Assembly: GCA_022497155.1 (NCBI GenBank)
Contig: MU385721.1
Span: forward strand, 1 to 64,000
DNA from: Whalleya microplaca
Taxonomy: Eukaryota > Ascomycota > Sordariomycetes > Xylariales > Xylariaceae
DNA length: 64,000 bases
Direction of reading: 5' to 3'
Positions 45,137 through 57,067 of the stretch are shown here, piece by piece; position 1 is the stretch's first letter; every line of letters starts with the position of its first letter. A program made the position numbers and the translations under genes. The notes beneath the pieces were generated by a model. The model saw nothing but the letters and a program-made list of their open reading frames with translations. It was not told where the DNA came from and did no database searches.

Positions 45137-45409
45137 ATGAAGGTCATCTCAGTCGTTTTCTCTTTTTACTTCGCAATGGCTACGGCCGCGGTCTTACCGG
45201 AGTTAGAAGCTAGAGATCTTATCAAAGAGGTACGCAGTCTAGCTCTACGGGAGGATAACCTAATAAAAGGCAGACGCGAAGCTAACAGAGTTTAGTCCCT
45301 CCTTGATAAGAGATGTTATTCAAGTGGGTCAGCTTGCGCCGCCAACGACCAGTGCTGCTCCGGGGCTTGCCTGTGCGCGACTTGTACGCAAGGAGGTTAC
45401 TGCGACTAG
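45137..45409 (+). CDS. Small secreted knottin-like peptide precursor, Kex2-type
   Basis: Exons 45137-45229 and 45296-45409, split by a 66-nt intron (GTACGC donor, GCTAAC branch, TTTAG acceptor) and joined in phase 0, give 68 residues. Residues 1-18 form a signal peptide (MKVISVVFSFYFAMATAA). A short acidic pro-region (about 19-35) ends in LLDKR, a dibasic Kex2 site at 36-37. The predicted mature peptide is 31 residues with eight cysteines spaced C-x6-C-x5-CC-x3-C-x1-C-x2-C-x5-C. The CC pair with flanking spacing is that of an inhibitor cystine knot. Such peptides in fungi are typically effector, antimicrobial or signalling candidates; no activity is implied by the sequence. A TATA box sits 147 bp upstream. 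It stands alone in gene-poor DNA beside gene remnants. Confidence 0.75.
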
Positions 45410-45622
45410 AGGTTGGTCGTCGTGACGGCCCATATCGTCCTTTCTTGGGTATTGGGGAGAAGAATAGTCATGGGTTACTTGGATCTCTGGGTTCGACATC
45501 ATATTCCTATTTCATATTATCACGATTGGATAGTAACTTCAGGATAGCATACGAGTCATGTTTTGATGAGGGCCAGCTGGAAGGTGGTTTCTAGAGCATC
45601 TTGATGTATCTATTAGAGTTAT
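45410..45622. other. 3' flank of the knottin gene
   Basis: No further coding sequence. The longer frame across 45313-45594 is an out-of-frame reading of knottin exon 2 plus its flank. Confidence 0.45.
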
Positions 45623-46023
45623 AGACACTTCTAAAAAGACTCCAAAAGCTCTACAAGTCATTGAAGGAGTACAAGATGTTCAACCAGGTCACATGCTTGC
45701 CTTTCTTTCAAGGGCGGTTGATTCGTGAACAGCACATCAACTACCGTTATAAGAAGGAAGCAGAGGTACATCACATATTGTATTAATCATGTAGTACTTA
45801 GATAATAACGTTGATATTAATCGTGTTATTACTTTCGTTCTAGGCAGTTTTCCGCTTAACCTAAGAGTATAAGGAGCTCATAGGAATTGCCCAATTTCTA
45901 AGTAGGGAGAAAGGGGTGAAACATTTCAGTCATATCAGACAAAATTGTCGATGGGCACTACTCAGTCAGCATAAAAACTTCATGGGATACACTAAGGCAA
46001 TAGGACCAAAAATCGAAGTATAG
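45623..46023 (+). pseudogene. Possible broken gene remnant, unrecognised
   Basis: An open stretch (KRLQKLYKSLKEYKMFNQ and onward) ends at a GTACAT donor (45766) and can be spliced to a TTCTAG acceptor (45843). The frame then continues as AVFRLT, a TAA at 45862-45864, then EYKELIGIAQFLSREKGV up to a stop at 46021. The TAA replaces what could have been CAA, a CpA to TpA change. There is no ATG start in frame before 45675. I do not recognise the family. The reading could be chance, but the charged, helical composition on both sides of the stop looks coding. Confidence 0.3.
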
Positions 46024-47366
46024 GCTTCATCCTGTTACACGAATACCACGGCATTGAGTGTAACAGACTTTAGCAGCATGTCGCGAATGGTCGGGCGCTA
46101 TATGAACTATCAACTAAATGCTTCGAAGAAATTTCCACGAATTGAAATCTATGATAATGAAGCTATTCCAATGAGATGTTTAACATACTGTACTATTTTA
46201 CTAGGAAATGGGCCATGGCAGATATCAGTAAGAGGTATGCAGGGGGGCCCGGCTCCTTGCTTCACGCGAAGCTTTTCTTCTGTTTCTCACTTCGATTGGC
46301 TTCACACCATCATGAATGACCACGAAAATGAATGATCACTTAATTTGGAAGAAAACGAGGAAGAAGAGCAATGTGAATATAGAAACAACTGGTATAATAA
46401 CCAGAACAGTAGGTAGTCTCATCCCACTGCCATCCCTACACCTTGTATTCTACGATAATAAATTTGGATTTAATTTTAGTCAACATAGGTAATAAATCAA
46501 TGAAGTCCATGAAGTAAGCTTATGTAATGATAGTTGATGTTGTCTCGTTCGTGTGGCGGTAAGCCGTGAGTATAAACAAGAGAGTCTTATACCCTCCCTG
46601 TCTCCTCGCCCCTCTGACAACCCTAGGATGTCCTTGCTTGAATCTCATGTGTCACAAAGTTGGGAGTCGGCTATTGGCAAAGATCATACGAGTTGCACAG
46701 ACGAACACGTAATACGGCATCTCAAGTCACTGATAGGCTGTTCCAGGTTCTTTGAGGATGAATAGTACTAGTTCGAAGGGGATATCCCGCTGTTCAAACT
46801 TTATGGTAATACTCGTGAGCATCCAACAATTATTTTCACCGCACTATTCATACCTCTGAAGCGACTTATGATTATACGAATATGGTTCTGAATGCGATCC
46901 GCTCCTTGTGCTGTTTTGTCTTATTTGTCTGCCACAGTTCATACGAGTGGTCAGTATAAATAGAACCACAAATATCGAACTAGCAATATGAAGCAATGCT
47001 GATGGAATTAAAAACGTGGAAATCGAGCCAATCAACTAACAGGTACCTGCAGGACATACACCGCTTCATATCCAATGATATATGCGTCGCATTTAAGTAC
47101 CAAGATTCTTAGGCCGATCTAGCCCTTACATCTTCGGCTCCGCCTCATTGGGTCACCTTACTTCAACCTACAGAGACGATCGTCCGATCCCCTTCTACTC
47201 TTCTTGCACTAGTAGTAATTTTCTTAGTTGACTACAGTATGATTTCAAGCCTATTTGTCTTCAGGGAAACCTCATAGTAACCCACATGAACGCTAGTAAG
47301 CCGAGGAGAACGATCGTTCTTGGTCTAGCAAGTATCTACACGAAACACGCATTCTTGTCTCTCTAT
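46024..47366. other. Intergenic with weak gene remnants
   Basis: Frames at 46054-46335 (containing MVGRYMNYQLNASKKFPRIE) and 46553-46765 have coding-like composition but no usable start, splice partner or recognised domain. They may belong to the same decayed locus as 45623-46023. Confidence 0.35.
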
Positions 47367-48413
47367 CTATGTGAAGATCCGGATGGGTCTTTGCATAGTC
47401 GCAGGGTCATTGAAACGCAGACCGATATTCAAAGACGAGATTTGCTTCAGTTCCTCCTCGCTTAGATCGAATGAACAGCAGTCGAGGTTCTTCTTCAGTC
47501 TCTCTACGCTGTTGGACTTGGGGATGACGATGATATTCCGCTGAGTGCACCATCGGAGCAGAACCTGGCCAGGCGACTTGCCATGCTTCGCGGCAGCACT
47601 CTTTATAGCATCAACCTCGAACAACGGCTTAATGTTCTTCGCAATTTCATTGTCCAGCTCGATGAAGCTCTGAGGGCCGAATGTTGAGTAGCCAGTGACG
47701 GCGATGTTGTTCTCCTGCGCCATAGCGATCAGGTTCGGCTGAGTCAGGTACGGGTGGTGTTCGACTTGGAGAACGCTAGGCGGGATCTTCGCGTAGGATA
47801 ACAGGTCATACAGGAGCTGGGTGTGGAAATTGGACACGCCAATGCTCTTGACGAAACCGTTCGGGTTGTCCTTGGTCTGAACCAGATCTTCCAAAGCCTT
47901 CCAGGTCTCAGAGATGGGAACCTTGGCGAGTGGTGTGACCTGGGTCTGCTCCTTATCACTCCAGAAGCACGGGAACCGTATCTTGTCGAAAGGTATGAAC
48001 TCCATCGCAATGGGAAAGTGGATCAGGAGTAAATCCAAGTATCCGATGCCCCATGCTTCGTTTTCCAGCTTAGCCATCTCAAACGCGTGCTCACGGGCGT
48101 GGTAGTTATTCCATAGCTTCGAGGTGATGAAAAGGTCCTCTCGCTTCACAATACCCTCCTCAATTGCACGTCGGACACCTTGTCCTGCCTCGACACTGTT
48201 CGTGTAGTCCCAGGCGCCGTCAATATGTCTGTAGCCCAACTTGATTGCGTTATATACTTGATCAGCACAGGTCTCGTTAGGAACCTTCCAGATACCGAAG
48301 CCGACCAGCGGCATGTCCTGCTACTGTTAGCCTATCGCCCTCAGTGCATGAGTTCGAGAAGGATCTCATACATAGCCCGAGGCCAATTTCAAGGTGGGTG
48401 CTTTTGCTGCCAT
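47367..48413 (-). CDS. Aldo-keto reductase, D-xylose reductase-like (AKR2)
   Basis: An NAD(P)H-dependent cytosolic reductase of aldoses. Exons 48413-48372 and 48317-47367 flank a 54-nt intron (GTATGA donor, GCTAAC branch, TAGCAG acceptor); the join gives LKLASGYDMPLVGFGIWKV, the canonical AKR2 start. The product is 330 residues. The catalytic tetrad is Asp47, Tyr52, Lys81 and His114, in HIDGAWDYTN, ITSKLWNNYH and LLIHFPI. The cofactor motif IVIPKSNSVERLKKNL lies near residue 270. SIGVSNFHTQLLYDLL and QVEHHPYL are also typical. The loop around residue 50 (GAWDYTNSVEAGQG) departs from the usual xylose-reductase GAEDYGNEKE, so substrate preference may differ. Alternatives are glycerol or glyceraldehyde reductases of the same fold. 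Confidence 0.9.
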
Positions 48414-51258
48414 ATTTGCAACTGAGTTTATGAACCTTGAGATAGGATTGAGGATCGTAATTGAGTGGTTTTTTGGAGAGTAAATGGGAGTGAAAATCTC
48501 ATGAACCTTATATGTACGGAGTATTCTAACCCCAGAGTCCACTTTAGTACCCCCACGATATTTCTAGATGGCCAGGTTCACGATGAGGGGTTGAAGTGCC
48601 TGAGTGCGAGGACGGCGGGTACGCACTTGATCCATGACGTTAGCTACTGTCGCACTTACGGCGGGGTCAACGGTTAGAGCTTACTATTTAGGATGGTGAC
48701 GAGGGCAATGTGGACCTTCGGTGTTTATAAGCGCGAAGAAATAGCAAACTAGTGTCTTAGACTATGTGATAGTTGGTAAGTAAACTACTATTAGGCTTTG
48801 ATAAGTAGTCTCATGTACTCTGTGTTCCATGCCGTAACCATTAAACTGTCGAGAATAGAAATTATATTGGAGAGACCCAACTGGCTTGAAGTCCTTCTGA
48901 AGACTAGCTAACTTACAGACATCAATGCGCCAACTGCATCCGTCAACCCCAAATTGGGATGTTGTGCTTAATATGATTGGCTAGTGTAGGTTTTAGTGTA
49001 GGTGCACAGCGGTTGAGATATGACAACATGAACAGGCCTGTCAAGGAGACTCTGAGCATTGCATTTAGGATGTATTTATAAGCTCATATAACTAACAGAT
49101 TATAATATATCCGTAACTCCTGTCGACGTCCTACAAATAAAAGACACAACCATTCTATTGATCTTAATGACTGACTTCAACCGTGTCCTTTTGCCATGAT
49201 CTGATCTGTATAAAAACCTATTACCATTTAGGACACAACTCGAAGTAACTTGAGGGATTTCTAGTTATCATTGCTCTAGGGAAATATTTTATTTTCGTAT
49301 ACAGTCTGATTTAGTTCAGTACTTCCCTCTAGATATAAAGACCTACCATGGTACAAGATATTGCTACTACCTTGGAGATACGTAAACTTCTGGGTTATCT
49401 CGCTTGATAAGTAGGTACAGAGAAAATTAGCAAGTATATTGAAGTGAGTTTGCTCATAGGGAATCTATATGACTGAATTGTTCTGTGATGTACATTATGG
49501 GCGACTCACACTGAATCACAGCTGCGATAAGGTTGTCCTAGATATGAGGAGGCAATGTGCATTCGTTTCTCCCAAGTTCTCCGTTAGAGTGTCCGAATTG
49601 TGCCCCCAAGTCCAAAGCCTTAAACTATCATTATAGCTCCGGACGAAGAACATTCACCTTCAAATAAGCACCGTAATTCTGGATGCTGCTCGATTTGATA
49701 CTATAGAACCGTCCACTTCACGTCTAATCAGAAGGATCACAAGGATAGCCATTCTACCATGGCACTGTATATATATATATATATTTATGTGGCAGAGATA
49801 AACACCTAATAGCAGCCTTGAACTTTTATTAAGAGACTATATGAAGTGGTAACGACTTAAAAGTCCATTACTGTACCGAGCATACCGAGAAATCCAACAA
49901 GAATTGGTATTCAGCTAACAGTAGTCGGAAATGATACCCTTAAGAAGATGACTCTTTTCATGAGGCTTAACTCGGATATGATCATTTTTCAGTGTCCATG
50001 AATTAACATAATAGCATGTACCGAGATGTGGAGGGCAGAGTGGAGAAGAGAAGGGGAGGGTTCTGGGTACACATAGACAAGTCTCTAGATAGCCAATGAT
50101 CGTAGCAAGTTGTGTCGCACATCTTAGAGGACAACACGATATTCAACAAGGTACTGAGGTTATAATTCAAAAGTGATTTAGCAGACGTTATGCGTTCTAA
50201 CGTAATAATCTGTTCTATATAAAGACAATAGACGATAGGTAGAATTGCTAACCGTCGACACTACTTTTAAACCCATATCGACTACATCATCTCTGCAGAT
50301 ATAATGCCTATGGAAGCACTAGGTGATATGGGCTAACATTATCTTCTCAACTCTTGAATGGTTAGGAGTCGGTAATGGCTAATGCCTATAATGCTACTGA
50401 TTGAAGCAAGTAATATGGTGACGAGTTTGAGGACAGAAATACTACAAATCTAGTACTAGAACTACTGAGACTTGCCATAGAATGTAATTATAATATCTGG
50501 AATAATTTAAGCCGTTTGAAAAGGATACAATCTGTGACGGTAGTGCTCAATAGAGATATTCTGCCCCGACCTTCCCAGGCCGGGACAGCCCGCGGCAGAG
50601 GAAAATTCCGCTCGCAATACCTAATATATAACGTAAACAGAAGTAGTAATTGAGATGCTATACGCCGGGAGGGTTGTCAGATTGAGCAATGATGAATTGC
50701 ATAAACGCATCAGACATCGCTCACACAAATAGGCCACTTATAACTTGCCCATTCTGCTGTTCTGGCAGCAGCTGATTTCATTCTACCTGACACAACTAAG
50801 CCAGAAATACTTATTAACATCCCTGGGAACTTTGCCGCCTGTTTCCGCACGGTTCGCTTTATCCTGCATCTATAAAGGCGGCCCCGTTTCGTCAATTCAG
50901 CCAGACACTGCAGTTGGTAGGATATTATCCTGCTGCGCCGGCTTATGTCTGGGCGGTTGCTTGACGACTGGCTCCACCTCAGTATCAACCGGATCTTACA
51001 TCCATGTGCACCTCTATTCTGGATCTGAAATCCAATCGTGGCAAACTTGAATATCGCCAACTACGGGATCATAATTATGACTGGTTCACCAACTGTTACA
51101 ACTCTGCAACTCTGGGATTTGATATGGTGGAGCACTAAAAGTTCCATACCCCCTGTTCCCCGCAACGCTGGTTCCAGGGTAGCCAGTCTTGGCCACGACG
51201 TCTGCCGCGCAACCTACACTAGCTACTTATAGCTGGTTATCGCTCCTTCAACTACATA
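48414..51258. other. Gene-poor 2.8 kb
   Basis: AT-leaning sequence with a (TA)n run near 49770. No coding frame, hairpin pair or RNA gene was recognised. The last 400 bp probably hold the promoter and 5' leader of the next gene. Confidence 0.45.
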
Positions 51259-52395
51259 ATGCCGACATACCTGTGTCACGGTTTTCGCTGGCACCGACGG
51301 AGCATATGCTACTTCGTCGTCATACAGAACGTCGATGATGCCGCTCCAGAGTGGATCGTGGCGCCCGGGAGCTCCGTCGCGCTTCTTGAGCAGTTCCAAG
51401 AGCTATTCGATTTTCTGCCGCCGTGTGTCCCGCCGACGCGTAGCGAAAGCTCCTCCGGCTATCACGACCACCAACGATCCTTGACGAACAATTCCTTGAA
51501 CCATTCACACGCCAATTCGTACGATAGTAATGTTTACGAGGAACAGCGAGGCCGACATAATGATAGTAAGAAGAGCAAGAGTAGGAGTCTGTCTCGAGCG
51601 CGGAGCAAATCGTTGGGTAGGAGACCGAAGACGGGCAAGCGTGACCAGACACCCCCTTTACCAGCACCTCCACTGCCGCCACCGCCGCTCCCGCTCGATG
51701 AAGATATGCTATTCAACGACTGGTCAGTCGTGAAATTTCTGGAAGAGTTTGATCCTACAAACCTGTCTATGGTCAGTGCTCCATGGGCATATGTGGCAGA
51801 CTACGTGGTGCGCGTGGACACATCGGTCTCAATCGCAGATGAAATCAGCCGCTACGAAGTGCAAATGAAGGCACAACAAGACAAGCCTATGAGTGGCCCA
51901 AGTGACGAGACGGGCCGCAAGGTGAATACGTTTGGTAATAAGAAGGCTGGCTGGCTCGAGAAACTTCGCGATCAGCTCCAAAGATACGAAAATATACGAT
52001 GGTACATTGTGGTCTGTGGTGATGAGGAGAGATCCAATCCTGAACCTGAAGAAAAAGACAAGGCGGAAGTTGCTCAGGGCAAAGCTTTGGGCAAGGAGCC
52101 AGAACGATCCCGGCAAGGCCACTCGTCAGTCTTTGAGAACGGGTTTGAATTTCGGTTGCCGGAATTCGCCGGTCTAGCTGTGCGGCCTATGGAGTTTGGC
52201 TCGGGTCGCAAGAAAGTCGAAGAAAAGCCTCTCCCGATGCCCGATAATACGCACCTCGTGCCTCCGCCCCCACATCCTGCCCAGGTTGCTGGGAAGATGC
52301 CCCTGGATAATCGAGTGAGGTCGAAGTCTCCCAACAGGCCTGGTGGATCACTTAGGAGGCTATTTTCTAAACGAAATATTGCCGGTCCGTCCTAA
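51259..52395 (+). CDS. Conserved fungal protein of 'developmental regulator' annotation type
   Basis: Single-exon gene of 378 residues from ATG 51259 (MPTYLCHGFRWHRRSI). The first 55 residues (with FVVIQNVDDAAPEWIVAPGS and LLEQFQELFDFLPPC) and the central part are conserved-looking and globular. The central part includes YVADYVVRVDTSVSIADEIS and LRDQLQRYENIRWYIVVCGD. Between them lies a basic RS-like stretch (KKSKSRSLSRARSKSLGRR) and a proline run (PPLPAPPLPPPPLPL, about 134-148). The C-terminus is Pro- and basic-rich (RVRSKSPNRPGGSLRRLFSK). I recall proteins starting like this being labelled 'developmental regulator' in Pezizomycotina; no biochemical role is known to me. SH3- or WW-domain binding by the proline run is inference. 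Confidence 0.75.
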   Translation: MPTYLCHGFRWHRRSICYFVVIQNVDDAAPEWIVAPGSSVALLEQFQELFDFLPPCVPPTRSESSSGYHDHQRSLTNNSLNHSHANSYDSNVYEEQRGRHNDSKKSKSRSLSRARSKSLGRRPKTGKRDQTPPLPAPPLPPPPLPLDEDMLFNDWSVVKFLEEFDPTNLSMVSAPWAYVADYVVRVDTSVSIADEISRYEVQMKAQQDKPMSGPSDETGRKVNTFGNKKAGWLEKLRDQLQRYENIRWYIVVCGDEERSNPEPEEKDKAEVAQGKALGKEPERSRQGHSSVFENGFEFRLPEFAGLAVRPMEFGSGRKKVEEKPLPMPDNTHLVPPPPHPAQVAGKMPLDNRVRSKSPNRPGGSLRRLFSKRNIAGPS

Positions 52396-55300
52396 AGTGT
52401 CCCATTAATTCGGTACCAAACCCGCAGTAACTCAGTCGTCAACTACTACCTACAACTACAACCTTGCGTCTAGGATGTGAAAGCTGAGCAACCCTGTTGT
52501 CTGAGCAAGAAGCAACGAGCCCGGTACCTCCGGAAGCACCTCTATTTCTCCGCCTATCCTGCCTATTTACTGCCAACAAGTATTAAGCTTAGAGAGATTG
52601 GGTTCAGATGCATCGGACAGCCTGGTAAGGCATCTTGTCCTCAAATAACCCTTCATCCGTCCAACATCCTGGATAGCACTTATACTGCGTCCTAATTCTT
52701 GTCAATGTCCTACCAATCCTGACATCAAACCGAATTGTTGCGAATATGGATCATCTAGTGGTAGCTGTATTTCACCAATCACAACCCCTCATGTCGATAC
52801 CCCCAAAAGGCTCGTTTTTACAATTTCAAACTGTATTGATGGACTTAAGTATTTAATACCTTGGACGAGAATCTCGTCGATTTGTTCATGTCTACTCTTC
52901 CTCGATACCTAGCCACGCATATACTGTCATAAATCATAGGAAATGCTTAATCCCTAGAACTTACCGAAAGGCGCTGAATAATTATCCAGAGTTCTTCTTT
53001 TGACAAAGACGCTCGACAATATCCCGAAGATTGCTGCGCAATAAGCACAAGCCCGACCCGAGACAAGACGATGGTCTTTGTAACAACGGGGCATCTATGC
53101 ATGGCTCTAGCTGCTATGTTGGCTGCCTGGTTGATATGTGCTTTTCAGCTCGGCATATATCGTCACTACGCTGTTGGACTTACATTAGGTATATGATAAT
53201 TTTGGATTTGCGGGTCAGGTTATTAGGTGGGTAGAAGCTGTTTTCGTTGCAATGAAGCTATTTAAAGTCGATGCCGGTACAGAGCAAAATTCCCGTCAAA
53301 GTAATCTGACGCCAATGCGAAGAGCCGAGCCGTACCTCAGCATTGCCAGGTACTTCGTGATCACCGAAGCTCTCAATCAAAGGCTGTATGTACATGACGA
53401 CCAGAGCGTAAGAATTGCTGTTCGGTGGAAGTAAGTAGCATCCTGAGTTATTGGCGACCCCTTTTGTCCTTTACCATAAGCAATAGTCCCTCGTTAGGAT
53501 ATATCAGGGAGTCATGGGAGGCTACTGGATCAGGCCTTGGGACTCGAGAATTCTCATTAACCATGAAAAGAGAAAACTCTGACTCTAGGTGCTATAGTGA
53601 GCATTTACGCCAACCTAATTTTAGATGTGGCGACAAGCTTAAGTCAAACCCCAATCTTTAGGGCAATGTCTTCAAAGCAATAGAGAGTTTGTTACCCTAC
53701 AGATTCCCCAAGGCCACCCGGACAGATGAGCTGCTTCGACTTCAGCCACTGTGGTTGTCTCTACTACTTCAAAATTGAAAGCTCTCGTGCGAGTAACAGC
53801 CTGACTCCTGAATGAGGTAAACGAGATGAAGTGTGGTGCTCATCATGGAGGCAGATTGACACCTCTCTAGTCCCTTCAGAGTGACGATATCGGCAGTACG
53901 AAGGAACGAGAAGAGAAGACGGACGCTATCACACTTCTACTAGAATGTTGAGGCAATTGACGAGACCCGATATCAGGACTACACATGTTGAACTTAATCT
54001 GTGCATTGGTGGTGGCCATTTGCGAGTGTCTTGTCATTCATCGTCCGATTACTATTATGCGTAAGGACACACTTAGCAGCAAGATGGGGCGTGGCGAGAA
54101 GCTCTAGATCTCCACTCAAATAACTTGACGGAGGTCAAGCAAACCTCTGACATTCTGTATCATCGCCCGCAATGTTGTAGGAAACATCATTGTCATTTGA
54201 AGAAGACTCTTCCTGATTTCCTGAGAAGACATCAGAAATGCAAGGCTTCGTGCCCCGAACGAGGAATAATGCGTCAGCTTTACGTGCTTATACCATCCCA
54301 AAAGATGAGTGACAATATCCATTCAATCAGATGGGAGATGAGGTTAGGCATCAACTTGACCCCTGAGGAGTCTCAGCTACTTGTTCCTTATTGCTTCTGC
54401 CATATAATCACACAAACACTTTTAAGCCCATGAGTCTTTTACTACATAACTGATACAAAGATATTATTCCCTCGGAGCAATTCTTGACTAAACTCTTGTC
54501 CATTGCCGGAATTGCCGTGACCTTTAACATTTATCTAGAGCTGTAACGCAGACAAACGGAGAATGCCTGCATGCATCAGAAATTCTCCGAGTGACATGCA
54601 TCGATGCACCGCACCGGCCACATTCACGGCCTTGACTATCCTAACTGCCTAGAGCCTAATAAGAGTTAACCGCCCATGCCGGGAAGTTCTTGTCCTGTTA
54701 TAAAAGGTATACATCAATAGGCACGGCAGACGCCGATATAGCTGTTATATTTTGGAGCCGTCCCGAGCGTGCGCAAAGTGCCTATGGTCTCGGATGTCTC
54801 TCCTAAAGCGGGAGCTCCCGGTCCGGGATCCTGGACGCCGAGTACCTATATACAACAAAGCGAGGCCCCGGAATAATTAGTGGCTTACAACTGAAACCGG
54901 GGCTTTTTCTCGCTGTCTGCCCGTCGAGTGCTCAAAGAAAATGCGCCAATGAGATACAAGACATCCGTCGACACCGGTGCCAGTGCCGTGAGATTCCGGG
55001 TTTGAAGCCCAGGCACCTCTTATCTAGGTGGAAATGAGCAGAGACCTTGAAAAGCGCGTTATATGCAGTCCTTCCTGAGATCAGTCCAAGCAAGTAGTAT
55101 ATCTCAGAACCGTACTCGAGCTGGATTCATGAGACCCCTGAAGGGCATGGAGGGAAGGTGACAAGCGAGCCGGCCTCTAATCAGCGGTGCCGCCCGCCGA
55201 ATCCCATCTAGGAGACCGATCGACAAGAGTCTCCAATGGCATTCTCGGTATTGGTATTCCAAGACATGGTCCCGTTCATCTCCCCTCACTGTCTAATAAT

Positions 55301-55963
55301 GTTGGGGAAATGCGGGACGTGCAAGAGAAAGACTCACGAAGTCTGTTTGACTTTCGGTGATACTAGTTGATACCGCGAAGTAGCTATGGTGTAACGTAAG
55401 AGCTAGCTGAGCGCCGTTAACTTATCTCATTCGGCAACAAGTTAGGCAGATCAATACATGGTCTCACGCTTAGAGCTTGGAGTAGCACAATCCCATGGTT
55501 TTGATCCTCCCTATGCTGACCTCGGTCATGCGGTGGAACTAACCTTCCCAAGCTGCAAGACTACAGTCATATCTTATCCTACGTATTGCAGAATAATGCA
55601 AGAGGCTGATACATTAGACTTTCGTTCCTGCACTCAATGAGCTGTCCAATCATTTTCCTCGTTTACAAGCGCTTGCCTCCTGTCAGAAATAAGAGCCTTG
55701 CTACCAGCAGCTCCTTGCAATGAATTGTAGCCATGGTTCTTCCAACAGGATTCTGGAATTCGTGCTAAGTAATCAGATCTCATATAAGCCGAGTCCCGCA
55801 CATGTAGCTAAGGAAGGCCCGATAGACAGGACCCTGGTTAAGCACATATATTTCAAAGAGACGAAGCTGAAAGCAAGTTTGTATTAAATATGAGGCAAAT
55901 TAGGCATATCCACGGCAACTTAATTGTCAATATTCAAGGACATCTCTTCGCTTTCAAATACTA
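52396..55963. other. Gene-poor 3.6 kb
   Basis: No gene is supported; frames are short and lack ATG-plus-domain evidence. The one structure noted is an inverted repeat at 54859-54914. The right end is the 3' flank of the unrecognised minus-strand gene. Confidence 0.4.
54859..54914. repeat. Inverted repeat, interrupted stem
   Basis: AGCGAGGCCCCGG (54859-54871) pairs with CCGGGGC (54898-54904) and CTCGCT (54909-54914); the two right-hand segments are separated by a TTTT insert. It could be a hairpin or a mobile-element end, and nothing decides which. Confidence 0.5.
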
Positions 55964-57067
55964 TCATGAATTCAGGCCGCCTCTTATAGCTTCCAGATAA
56001 TTCTTTGCCATGGAAGGGTCATGATATACCGATACAGGCTTGCTATTCAAGAAGCTTTGAAACACCGCCAGCGCCAAATGAAGAACAGGAAGATGTTCCC
56101 TTCCAGGGATATCCCATGATGCACTTTGACAATGCCGATTTAAGGACAGACGCCGGACCATGTTCAAAGAATACAATGATATAAGGGTGCAACCTTCTGG
56201 GATGAAAATAGACCAGCCAGCTAGCCTGTTTCTTTCGACCGCATAGTGCACCTTGCCGAGGATCCAGAAGCGCTCGTGTCGTCATCATAAATACATGAAG
56301 TAATATAGGGAAGATTAGAACAAGTAGTTAGTTAAACACGCGCATACTTTGGAGTCGTTTTGTGACGTATAGGCAATGCCAATGAGCACTGCTCGAATTT
56401 ACTAAACGTGACAGGTCAGAGAGGTTATCGTGATGTCTTCAGCCCCTCCATATTCGGTAATAGGGAACAAGCCAACAGGGTTGTCGGGAACGCGGGCCGC
56501 TACCCCCAAACCAAGACTTTCCCCGCCAACCACGCTTCGCCAGTTCGCCGTCAGGATGCTGCATCAATAGGTAGTGCAACCCCAGGAAGATGATTTCCTG
56601 CACTGCAGTGCTGTTCGAGCGCCCGGAGTAACCACCCCGGCCGGACATATGCTTGCCAACCTCATCATGGAGATCAGCCACGAAATCCGACGAGGCTGAA
56701 AAGGATTTGTTCAGTTCTAGAGTTAGCTGTCGTATCCTCCGCAATTGAGGGTCGTATCGCAGCGTGCATTACCCCGGAAGAAGTGATCTGCAATGGAGAA
56801 TGGGCATTCGAGGCATAGCCGAGCGTGCTGGGGAAACGCCTCCCTGCAAAAGACTGCAGCCAATCCATTTAGATACGCGAAACGCCGGCCCAGAGAACGG
56901 GGAGACATGACATCGTAAAGGGTGTGAATTTGATGCTGGTGTGAATATAGCGAATTTCGGGACAAGTTTTTGGCATCCGGTCGGTTGAGCATCCAAAGCG
57001 ATTCGGTCCGGAGTTGTGGTCCAGGTAGTTGACAGTCTGCCTTAACCGGATTCAAGCAGTCATCCAT
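55964..57067 (-). CDS. Unrecognised gene directly downstream of the Zn2Cys6 gene
   Basis: ATG 57067 (MDDCLNPVKADCQLPG) opens a frame to 56773 that splices in frame to 56716 (GTAATG donor, AGCTAACTCTAG branch and acceptor). It then runs through DLHDEVGKHMSGRGGYSGRS and EIIFLGLHYLLMQHPDGELA to a possible donor at 56504. A further open stretch at 56272-55964 (ERFWILGKVHYAVERNRLAG and onward, ending FLNSKPVSVYHDPSMAKNYL) looks like the last exon. The join between 56504 and 56272 is unresolved because no acceptor gives the right phase. The start codon overlaps the last bases of the upstream gene's reading frame, so the first exon may really begin elsewhere. No family is recognised. It could be a real gene with a missed exon or a recent pseudogene. 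Confidence 0.4.

Noticed and set aside
45313..45594. 93-codon plus-strand frame
   Set aside because: It is an out-of-frame reading of knottin exon 2 extended into the 3' flank.
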